In this document: one piece after another, positions 22,540-32,207 of the stretch
Layout of the letters: each line of letters begins with the position of its first letter
Position numbering within the stretch: the first letter of the stretch is position 1
Assembly (NCBI GenBank): GCA_015499985.1
Contig: JAAAUF010000271.1
Location: 2,949 to 43,748 of the forward strand
Source: Haplosporangium gracile
Lineage: Eukaryota; Mortierellomycota; Mortierellomycetes; Mortierellales; Mortierellaceae
DNA length: 40,800 bases
Direction of reading: 5' to 3'
The notes under the pieces: generated by a model
Told to the model about the DNA's origin: nothing
The model's input: the letters and a program-made list of their open reading frames with translations, nothing else
The model's database searches: none
Position numbers and translations under genes: made by a program

Positions 22540-23662
22540 ATGGCAAACACCAACGCCCCACTTCCATTCTTCTCGAGCTGCGATGTCGCAGATGCATTGC
22601 AAGTCCTCCGAAAGAGCGAGAACTTGCCCGACATGGAGTCTGCGGGTTACGTTCCCGACATTCACCTCTGGAGCCCACAGTTCAAGGCCGGCAACACCCG
22701 TGGTAACGCTTCCCTTCTTTTTTGCCTTTCCTCGAGTTGGATAAGTTGTTTGTGTTGGACTGAGAGCGCCGCGTTTCTAATTGATTGCTTGTTTTCGTTT
22801 TTTATTCTAATCGCCTTGGGATACATGATTCATGTATCAGTCTTTGGCCCTGCTTACACCGTTGAGGTAAAGAATGCAAATGAATGATGAGTGGGAATGT
22901 ATGTAGCCATGGCCTTCGTTCCACCCTTCCCCTTTTTTCTCCTTGTTTGTTCCTGAAAGGGAATTTTATTTCATAGCTTCTTAATTATTGTTCTGACAAA
23001 CATCTTGTGTTCCTTCTTGCAACGGTATCCCTATCCCTACAGATGGTCCCAATTACGAACACAAGCGCACCCAAATTGAGTGAGCACTTTGCAGACACGA
23101 TCCCCGAGGGGTCGGTAATCTGTATTTCGCAGCCTGAGAATATGGTTAATGCCGTCTGGGGTGGTCTGATGACTGCTCGTGCCCAGTTCCGCGGTGCCCT
23201 GGGTGTTGTTGTCGATGGGCGGATCCGTGACCTCAACGAACAGCGTGAGGCTGGCTTCCCTGTAAGAATATATGGGTTTCTTTCCCTTTGTCTTTGTAAT
23301 AGCGTTATTGGTTTGTAATATCTGGATTTTTTTTTAATGCTAATATAAATTTTTCGTTACTTTTCGGGCAAAAATAGGTCTTTGCAAAGACAACGTCAAT
23401 TATGGGAGCAGGAGACCATACGAGGGCCTCAAGGATCAACGTCCCCATCACGATGCAGCCCAACAAGGACCATCCTTCCGTGACGATTCATGCGGGTGAC
23501 TATGTGGTTGCGGACGCGGATGGCGTAGTCGTGATCCCCAAGGATCTTTTGGCCAAGGTCGAGGCGCAGTGCAAGAAGGCGACTGCGATTGATGATCAGT
23601 GCATGGCGGCCTTGAAGTCTGGCGAGGGTATTGCGGCTACATTTAAGAAGTACCGTGGATGA
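22540..23662 (+). CDS. RraA-like / HMG aldolase family protein
   Basis: Four exons, 22540-22702, 22841-22866, 23043-23261 and 23378-23662, give 230 residues with phases preserved. The second exon is only 26 nt (FGPAYTVE). Family marks are the N-terminal SSCDVADAL, FGPAYTV, then WGGLMTARAQFRGALGVVVDGRIRD at about 102-126, with the conserved Arg125-Asp126 that act at the metal site of 4-hydroxy-4-methyl-2-oxoglutarate aldolases. The C-terminal HAGDYVVADADGVVVIP is also typical. Members either cleave HMG/oxaloacetate-type substrates with a divalent metal or, in bacteria, inhibit RNase E. In a fungus the aldolase/decarboxylase role is more likely, but the substrate cannot be read from sequence. 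Length is normal for the family (about 160-240). Confidence 0.85.
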
Positions 23663-24989
23663 ATTGCGGAGGGGGAAGAGAAAGACAAGATGCGACTCGC
23701 GTCGATATTGTAGTTCAGTGCAGGCGATAGATTTTTTTGTTAGATGATTGAAACAGCCCCTCTTGAAACAGTTCTTCTTTGTTATGGGCAAGACCAAGGA
23801 GGGAGAGCGCGGATTGACAGAACTGTGTCTATAATGTTGCTCGTCAAGGAATGATATGGATGTGAAAAACTAAGTGAAACTGTGATAAAGTAAAAAAAAA
23901 ATTATATGAAAGCGACAAATAAGTTATTGTCCTCATTTCGCGTTTATTACGTTCTACTCAGTCTTGCCTGATTTTGTTGTTCCTCAATAGGCGATTCTGT
24001 ACCCCCTAAAAAAAAGGAAGCAAGAGCCGATTGTTTTATTGCGATTAGAGCATGAAAGGACATTCCACTATCCCCTTCATGGCTCTCAACTCACTACACC
24101 CTTATTTTAAAAGCTTTGCTAAGACCTGCGTTTTAATATCTATACACCCTCTCCTAATTTCTTTTGACGTGTCCAAGAGACCATTCCATTGAATACCCAT
24201 ATTCTTCCTTCCCCTCCCCCATTCCCTAGTTTTCGTAAGTTGAGCCATAATAACATGCGATGCCTTGTTCCTTTTGCTTTAATTTTCTGTTGACTCTGAC
24301 GGCCACATCTCGCAACACAAGAAAAAAATACAGGAAAAAAAAATACTCGTTCAAAAATTTTCGTCTTCCCCAAGTCGTCCGTCGCGTGGCTCGCCTCCTT
24401 TGCCATTGCATCTGTTCTTCCTGCGGTGTCGCTGACTGCAGGCGAGATCTATGAAGGCTAACCGTCTCGTATCGAGAACGTGGTCGTTGTCAGTATCACC
24501 GTCTACGACAATTCTGTCTTACAAATTCCACAACCTGCAGCAACGACATATGGCAGTAATGAGAATGCTCACAATTTTGTTGTCCTTCACGACCGCAACG
24601 CCGACTGTCTTATAAAGACAGCTGTGTCCAAAGGCGTCCTTGAATCATGCAGAAGAGTTGTCACCACAACTATTACCCTATTTTTGTACACGTTCTCGGA
24701 GTGTTAAACATGGAGTGGCGGTGGCGGTGGTGATGAATGCACCTTGAATGAACTCGCCCTTACACTCATTTACTATTGCATTTGTGATAATTGACATTAG
24801 GAATGCGCGGACAACTCCCCGGGTCTTAGTTCGTGAAACCCTTTCTATCGTTCCAACGGCGATCGTGACTGCGTTTGTGCATGTGTGAACATATGTGAGC
24901 CATTGCGACCTTTCCTGCCTTTGGCTCGTTTTTATTTTTTCTCTCTCACAACCTCTCCTTCACACCTTTCACTTTTCATTCAACTCAAC
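23663..24989. other. intergenic stretch, no gene recognised
   Basis: About 1.3 kb with A-runs and AT-rich patches (23880-24150). Open frames (for example 24480-24707 plus) lack domains and do not splice to neighbours. The last 60-70 bases before 24990 are C/T-rich leader for the Josephin gene. Confidence 0.5.
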
Positions 24990-26290
24990 ATGCAAGAACA
25001 ACAACAAGAAGACATGGCACAGATCACCTCAACACGGTCACTCTACCACGAGTGCCAGAACCATGGCCAATGCGGAAAGGTATGTTTGCTCTACTTACCA
25101 TCTCTCCCTTTACATCACATTCACTCGCACTTGACAAAGACAAAAAAAACTTCACATGAACTAACCAACAGCCTACGACATGCTTTCCCCCTCCCTTGCC
25201 TGTTACACCCTGCATAGCACACCCTCAATAACCTGGTATGACTCTCCATCTCATTGCAGATTCCTCAGCATAGTTCGCTAGTCCACTTGTTAAAAAAGGA
25301 GCGCTGCTGGCCAACAACACGTATGCCAGTCCTTATCACCATATTACGGCTCACCAACTCTCTCTCCATTACTCACCACAAAAAATAGTTGCAAGGACCA
25401 GTCTTTTCAATAGCGGACCTGGACATCATAGCAGAAGACCTTCGCAAGATTGCACAGGAGAGTCTTCAAAAGACTATATGGAAGAACCCATACAAGAGCC
25501 CCATGTAAGGAGTCGGTCCCCCTCTCTTTCCTGTCATTTCGAATGTCTCGTGAGTAAACGCTTGGACCTTAAGACTGACTGTCAACTCTGTTTTAACGTC
25601 TGTTTTTTTCTAGGGGTATGGGGTATTATGACGTGAGTGTGCTTGAGGCAGCCCTGAACAAGCAGCATTGCACACTAGCATGGTTCGACGCACGGCGAGG
25701 TACAGAGGAGTGATGCAGTCATGCATAGCAAATGGTTTTCTCGCTTCATTATTTGATTTTACATTTTTTGCTAACAAGTCATGTTTCTTTCGTTTTTTTG
25801 ATCACTTTTAGATATCGCAGAGAGTCTAGCACAGCAGGATGAATCAATGGTGGGACTTATTGTACATGTACCGACAAGCCCTCGCTGGGTTCCATTCTGG
25901 AAGGGCCAACATTGGTTTGGCGTCCTACGGCTCTCGAACGGTGCATTTGTGAATTTAGACTCGAGATTGTCCCAACCCACCGCGTTTGCTGGACTTGATG
26001 ATGTAAGTCCACGAGTAAGAAATACTCCCTTTTGGGTCACGTCAGACTGTTTTTTTTTCCTTGCCTAAGTTTGTGATTGAGAATTAACTTTTTGTTACTT
26101 GGATGAATACTAGACGATCGAGTCCCTGAACGACATTCTCCAAAACGACGGGCGGTTATTCTTCATCCACCGCGATACAATCGAGTCAAAAGTGCAGATG
26201 CAAGGAGAAAAGGAGAGCGCGTCAGGGATAGCCGCGTCAGAGCCAATAGCAGCAGTAGTAAAAGAATACGAAGAAGAAAGAGCGTCATAG
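24990..26290 (+). CDS. Josephin-domain deubiquitinase
   Basis: Six exons, 24990-25079, 25218-25235, 25389-25504, 25614-25699, 25812-26002 and 26114-26290, give 225 residues with consistent phases. The start is the first ATG after a C/T-rich leader. The Josephin cysteine-protease domain fills most of the protein. YHECQNHGQCGK carries the upstream Gln and catalytic Cys28; HTLNNLLQGPVF, SIADLDIIAEDL, GYYDVSVLEAAL and KGQHWFGVLRL (catalytic His) follow, and FVNLDS supplies the Asn. Such enzymes (JOSD1/2, ataxin-3 family) cut ubiquitin chains. The size resembles JOSD1/2 rather than ataxin-3, and no ubiquitin-interacting motif was seen in the Glu/Ala-rich tail. The catalytic region is split over three exons, the middle one 18 nt. 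Family and active-site calls are strong; cellular targets unknown. Confidence 0.88.
25218..25235 (+). other. 18-nt microexon coding HTLNNL of the Josephin domain
   Basis: CACACCCTCAATAACCTG lies between GCATAG and GTATGA, in phase 0 on both sides. It joins QCGK to LQGPVF and gives QCGKHTLNNLLQGPVF, matching the Josephin consensus around the active site. Without it the conserved H.LNNLLQ motif is broken. Confidence 0.88.
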
Positions 26291-26619
26291 CATGGATTAA
26301 AATATAACCACAGGCACTATTGATCAATCGCCAATCACTCAATGTTTGTTTCACTGATCGTCTCGCAAAAGTGAGATGGTGTCAGGATGTGGGCAGTGAT
26401 GGTGTCAGTGGTATTCACGCGACCAAGACAAAATGATGAAAGAGAGAGAGAGAAGCCCCGATTCATCGCCATTCTTCCTTCCGGGGGGGAGGATAAGAGA
26501 CTGCGTCCTCTTCTTTCTATGCTTATTGTCCCTTTTGTTATCTTTTACTTTTCTCTTAACTTGCTACTTCTACTCACCCTCGGCCCTTCACATACTCTCT
26601 CCTTTTCCCAGTCCTCAAC
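26291..26619. promoter_or_regulatory. intergenic region and leader of the BTB gene
   Basis: About 330 bases holding the Josephin 3' region and a C/T-rich leader (26500-26615) before the ATG at 26620. A short GA repeat is at 26438-26450. No gene was recognised. Confidence 0.4.
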
Positions 26620-29600
26620 ATGAACAACGACAGCAACCAAGAAGATGCGCTGATCCGAAGACACCAGCACCAGCAGCAACAGGAACAGCAGAGACAACAA
26701 TTACAACAACAACAGCAGCACCATCACCACCACCATCAACACCTTCGTTTCGACCCACGCCTCGGCCATCATCAGGGCCACAACCAACTCTTGACTTCAG
26801 CCTTTCCCCCGCCACCCTCTTTCCCTCAACAGCATCAAAGTGGTAGTGGCGTTCTTCCTACTCCGCGACAGCAACACCAGCATCACTCCTACGAACCGTT
26901 TTCGATGTCCTCCTCCTCCTCGTCTTCTGCTAATCCCCGCTCGGAACAGCTCATGTCAAGCAGCAACAGGAACAATACCTTTGCCCAACAACAGCAGTAT
27001 CCAACAAGACCTCGAAGGGGCCATGTAGCGCAAGGTTCAGCTGAAGAGATGCACAAGCTTGGTGGCGGCGGTGGTAGTGGCATGTCGGCGGAGGCACGAG
27101 AGCAGGAAGCTGAAGCACTCGCAATCCACAGGCAATACCAGCAACGTCTCTTGCAAGAACAGCATCAACGCCGTACGTCACCTTCGACACCAGCAACACC
27201 TCGTCTTCCTGCAGTACATCCTTTTCTGAGCCTAGTGCCTAACACCCCACACTGGCACCAGCAGCAGCAGCTTCAGCAGCCACAGCACATGTGGCATGTG
27301 CAACCACCACTGCACCAGACATCTCAGCAAAGTCAGTGTGACTCCGTTGGGATGACGAGTACACCTTTTTTGGCCCCCGCGCAGCCGACCGCCACTGGTC
27401 GCCAAAGGTCTTCTTCGAGGCTGTCGAGTCCAACGTCAGGCCGTCATGCAAGCCCTGTCTCGTTATTGTCGTCGTCTTTGCATCCAAGAGGTGGTGCGCT
27501 TGGACTTGGGCGTGTGAACCCTTACCCGCCTCCGCAACTGACATCACGAAGTCAAGGCCATCATTATTATAGACGACCAGGCGCTACGATCGACATTAGT
27601 GCTCTGCCCACCTTGAACACAGATCCTGTGCTGCGACAGTATGATCATTCGCAACAAGAACAGCAGGACCAGAGGGCTATACCTCCGCCTCTCCTCACGG
27701 CACCTCGCCCTTTTGCAGGCCTAGCAGGCAGAGTACCATTCACTTCACCGCCACCAGCGAGAATGACACCCCCTCCGCCTCCTGCCTACGATTTTGGTGG
27801 CAGTGGTAGTGGTGGTGATGGAAATAGAGATGGCTCTGGATACGACTCTGCATGTCCACACGAACCACGTCCTGTCGAGACGGTCCTCCCGGCTCAAGCA
27901 CCCATTTCGATCTATGGTCCTCGAAACAACGACGGCTGTATGGGTAATGACGGAGGCACAGGTAGTGATCTCGAGATGGACTACATTCTGGAAGAAGAGG
28001 AGCAAGGCCCGCCTCCAATTGAGGTGACCCTAAACGTTGACATTCCAAAGTCTTCACGCCCGCCCACAGAGGGTGTTCCGAGCACTACCGTGTTGAACGT
28101 CAACCCATCTTGGCACGTAGTCTTTGTGGAGACGATTCAGCACCAACGAATCCGGACCACGATTCGGATCCAGTTCTGTCCGAGCTCGTCGACAGCTAGA
28201 TTAGTCGAGCACCGGTCCAAGGTCCGCAGACTGCAAACTGTCCAAGTAATTGGGTATGCAAGTCGGCGCGTGGAGTTGAGTCGGCGGATCCAAGGCCAAA
28301 CTCTCCTGAACCGAGGTGGACTCATCAGTATGTAACTGCATCTCTCTCAGGAAGCTGGCGCAACGGTATGACATCTTTGTTTCGACGAATATATATATTG
28401 ATATTCTTGTTTTTTTTTTCTTTCTTTCTATTCGTCCTATAGTCCACTTGGATCCGGCATCGATCACATTCAACGAGGCTAGCTACGGGTTCACGCTATC
28501 GCTGACTAGCTTTGAGACGGATCAGTTGTCTCGAAAAGGCAACAGTCGACCAGACATCCCCTTGCCCCTGGCGCGTCAACAGAACTCTGCCTACTGTCGT
28601 CGAAACCTCAAGGAGATGTACTACGATACCATTTCCAAGGATGTCGCCATCACCCTTCGACCATCTGGTGACGTCTTTTACGCGCATAGTGTTGTCCTCG
28701 AAAGCCATGCCTACTTTCGAGCACTTGTCGAGCAGCAGAATCAGTTGCGGGGGTCACCTATGGCAGTAAGTCAAGATGCAGAGGAAGAAGGAACTGTTAT
28801 GGCTGTTGAGACCGACACAGTCGTTGACGAAGAAGGATATGCTCAGCCTCTTCGCCCTCAACCGCAACAGCGATCGTTGAATGGCCAGGGCTCTTCTCGA
28901 TATCCTCATGGTGGTGCTGGGACCTTCGGTACTTCAGGAAGAAGAGAGAATGGCTCAGGTCTGGCGACCCAGGATCGCTCTCGGGCAAAGATCATGATTG
29001 AGGTGAATGACACGAGTTCGACGGTCTTTCGTGCAGTGCTGCATTTCATGTACATGGGACATGTTCCTATCACCGGCGTCTTTGCGAACCAGGCGCCGCA
29101 GCAGCAGCAACCGCAGCAGCAGACAGCTGCCCCTTCTGCGAGTGCGGTTCAGGCCAATGCTCCTGCACCAACCCAGGATACCAGTACATTTTCCATGTCA
29201 GCAGCTGCTCATGCTATGAATCCAACTGTTGGTACTGAATCTGGTTCAGGCACATCAAGCATGACTGGACTGGATGTCCTCACAGCAGCCGCGACTCTTG
29301 CAGCAACAGAGGCAGCTTCTGATACTTCGTCCTCTTCTTTGAGTGGACCGTCTTCTGCCTTAGGGACCTCAATTGTGGGTTTGCCTATGGGTCTGCCACC
29401 TTCTCCCTTGACACTTAGCGTTTCCTCAGCTGCGGCCCCAATACCTACGACTAGTACCATCATCACTGTCACCACCGCTACCACCGTCAATGCCAATGCC
29501 AATGCATCAGCAGCGGCAGCTACTGCGCCGTCAGCTACAGCAACGACGACGACGATTGTCGGAGAGTTCCCCTGGCGCGAGGTATACGAGATTGCGACGC

Positions 29601-29881
29601 GGTACCAACTCTCTGGCCTGATGCACCTGGCAAAAGTGGCGCTGCTTTCGCGTCTGGATGTCGATCGAGCGATCCGAGAGCTATTCGAATGGGCGTACCA
29701 CCACAAGCCTCTCATTCCTGCATACGTCAGTTTTTTGATCGAACGGGTTGACGCGACGGTTCTGAACGGCCGACGGTCGATCCTATGGCCGTACCATGAT
29801 CTCTGCCCTGTCTACGATGAGATCATGATGGACTTTATGAGGTTGCTGAGTGAACGCAAAAATGTCAGCACTTTGATCTGA
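26620..29881 (+). CDS. BTB/POZ domain protein with disordered N-terminus
   Basis: Two exons, 26620-28327 and 28443-29881, joined in phase 1 across a 115-nt intron, give 1048 residues. Residues 1-480 are low complexity: Gln/His runs, Ser runs, Pro- and Gly-rich parts. Residues about 495-615 (SWHVVFVETIQHQ ... ITFNEASYGFTLSLTSF) form a beta-rich segment, possibly MATH-like but not diagnostic. The BTB fold follows in pieces. KDVAITLRPSGDVFYAHSVV starts near 632. IMIEVNDTSSTVFRAVLHFM lies near 753. WREVYEIATRYQLSGLMHLA lies near 948 with a C-terminal helical part. Inserts of about 80 and 160 residues rich in Gln, Ser, Thr and Ala separate them. BTB proteins often bridge Cullin-3 ligases to substrates or dimerise; which applies is unknown. 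Confidence 0.82.
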
Positions 29882-30274
29882 TATGATCCGAGCTGAGCTG
29901 GGCTCTTTTTTTTTTTTTTTTTTTTTTAGTTGTTGTGATTAGGGTCTCGAGGAGATTGCGGTTTAGGATTTTGGTTTTGGTTGCTTGGCTTGTTCGCTTT
30001 TTGTTCATTGTTGCAGATGGGCTTTCTTCTGTTCTGTGTTCTCTATTCTCTTTTCTCTTTTGCGTACTACGTTTTTGCTTCTTTTTTTTTTTTTCCTTTA
30101 TTTTTTCTTTTCCTTTTGACAGTGACCTGTGTCTTCCTATGCCCCGTTCAAAAAGAAATGTATTTTTGTCTTATGAACAACATCGAGATTTTATTTCTTC
30201 ACTTTGGTGCAGAACATTGAAAAAATAAAGGAAAGTAAAAAAAATCGTGATTGTTCGTTCTTGTTTGAAAAGAT
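29882..30274. terminator. convergent 3' region of BTB and histidine-phosphatase genes
   Basis: The 393 bases between two convergent stops hold a long T-run at about 29907-29928 and T-rich sequence. A minus-strand AATAAA is read at 30190-30195, about 80 bases past the phosphatase stop. A plus-strand AATAAA is at 30224-30229. If both are used, the two 3' tails overlap. No gene was recognised here. Confidence 0.35.
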
Positions 30275-32207
30275 TCATCGTTGATCGCGGTCAAGGTGTC
30301 TGGTATGGGTTTGGTAATCCAACAGCCAGCGCCCATCCTGCCCTGCGATGGTGTGAGTCCTCATGGATTGGACCAACACACTGGGCAATAATCCTGTCGA
30401 TGTATCGCCGTCATTGCTGCTGCTGCTGTTGTTGTTGTTATTGTTATTGATGGTGGTATCGTGCTCCTGCCTAATGATGTCGGAGGATGAGATGGGAGTC
30501 CAGCGACAACGTGAGATGGAGCAGTTGGGGACTGGGACCAGGATGGGTGTCTCCAGACATCCCTCTAGTAATGCTATGTCATTTTGTCGAAAAGTAGAGG
30601 GTATTTCAGTCAGAAATTCGCTCGAATAAACAACCAACGATGGATGAGCAATGCAAATTTCTGTCGAACTTACCATTGACGGGTGAGGCGTGGGTGACGA
30701 ATACAATCGAAAGATCATAATCCTTATACTTGTTGTTGTTGCTGTTGGTATAAGTGTCGAGGATATGGGTAAGAGCCCGTTCAAGTCGGGACTGCATATC
30801 CTCTCTGGTCTCGGGCCAAGATGGAAGGGACCTGTCTTTTGCCTGGTACTTCCAGTCGATGGCGTAGTACTGTTCATGGTCGCGGCGGGACATGGCAAAT
30901 TCTTGGATTCGTTGGACAATGATAGCTTCTGGGGGTTGGCCTGAAATATATCCCATTGAAAGCCATTCTATTGTAGGAAAGGGACAGAGGAGTAGGGAGG
31001 GGAGAAGGTTATTTTCTTTCTTACTGCTCTTTTTTGGGCGTATTTCTTGGCTGTCTACGCTCTGTGAGTGTGCATAGACAGCAAACACATGATGTTTTTA
31101 ATTATTATTATTTTTGGTTTTCCTTGTGTTGCACCGTATGCGAGGGCATGTGGAGAAACCACGAACGTCGGACGGATTCACTAGTCTGTTCAGGGGGTGT
31201 ACACACAAACACACCGATACAAATACACCGACATGAACACAAAACAAAACACAAAACAAACAAAGGCAAGGCCGAAGTCGAAACAAACGACGACGAACGA
31301 CATGAACTCATTCCATTCTGCCCAGTCGCTCTTGCAGAGTGACCGACATTCATTTCCGTTTCCCCTTCTCCTCACTTTCCTATTTTCACGCTTTCTCATT
31401 TTGATTCGCCAACTTGCCTGATAGTCCAGTCTCGACAGCAATGGTCACCGCATCGCCATCCTCTTGAAGTTGTTGATGAGGATTCCCTTCAGTAGTAGCT
31501 CCATCTGTTCCAGAAGAAGATTTGGCGGAGGGCAAACTCCGCATCCCGATCGCCATTTCGATCGCAGTCTGAGAGCACCTCAGGAACGGGCTTGTGACGA
31601 TCGCAAAGTGGTGTGGTTTCTTCTTGCTTCTGCTGCCGCTGCTGATGCTGCCATGTGAAGTAAAAGTCGAAGGACCGCTGACCCGTCCGGCGGACCTTTC
31701 CTCGTCCTGTCCTTGTCCTTGTTGTGTTAGAGATAATCCTGATATGTTTTCCTGGTTATGAGGGGGCGTAATTCCTATTGTTGATATTGTTGTTGATGGA
31801 GGTACTCGAGAGAGATCAGGAGATTCTGGAGGTGTCATTCTCTGTAAGGTTGTCGATGACTTATTACCTCCACGTCCTTCTCCCCCTTGACCTCCCTGTT
31901 GCTGCGGAATGCTATCCTCTTCATCCTTGTTCCCACCAGTCTGAATCCTGGACGCAGAGACCTTCAACAAATCGACTTCTTTCCTAACAAAACAAGAACC
32001 CCCCACATCACCCACGGGTGGCAAGAGCGAGGAAGAAGAGCTCTCATGAGCAAAATCCCGGATCATCTTGCCGGTCTGTCGAGCCTGGAGTTTCCCTAGT
32101 TGGGTGAGGGGCGGATCATGTGGGCAGGGTGAGGTTGTTGCCCAGGTGGAGTCGACTTGATCGATACGTTGGCCATGGCGGACAAAGTATAGACTAATAT
32201 TTGGCAT
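30275..32207 (-). CDS. histidine phosphatase (phosphoglycerate mutase-like)
   Basis: Three exons on the minus strand, 32207-31418, 30967-30674 and 30573-30275, both junctions in phase 1, give 460 residues. The catalytic set is complete: YFVRHGQRID (His11 of the RHG motif), TSPFLRCSQTA (Arg210), GLSEWLS (Glu264) and VFVTHASPVN (His356). The fold matches the branch-1 histidine phosphatase superfamily, whose fungal members include Sts/UBASH3-like and other small-molecule or protein phosphatases; the substrate is not readable. Residues about 52-195 are a low-complexity insert (Gly/Gln/Ser-rich) between the RHG strand and the next core strand, so the protein is larger than the usual 200-300. Exon 3 ends in an Asn/Ser tract. 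Intron 1 (31417-30968) must use a GC donor. Confidence 0.82.
30968..31417 (-). other. GC-AG intron in the histidine phosphatase gene
   Basis: The exon ends CTATCAG and the intron starts GCAAGT, the classic flanks of GC-AG introns; it ends CAATAG. Only this boundary yields GLSEWLS, the conserved Glu block. The nearby GT four bases further on leads to a wrong frame. Length is 450 nt. Confidence 0.8.

Noticed and set aside
30564..30573. Alternative acceptor at 30565-30566 for phosphatase exon 3
   Set aside because: It is also in phase and gives VNEGCLE, but the upstream acceptor gives VNALLEGCLE, which fits the family better.
31410..31417. GT donor four bases inside the phosphatase intron
   Set aside because: Splicing there would join in the wrong frame and lose GLSEWLS; the GC donor is in phase and has consensus flanks.
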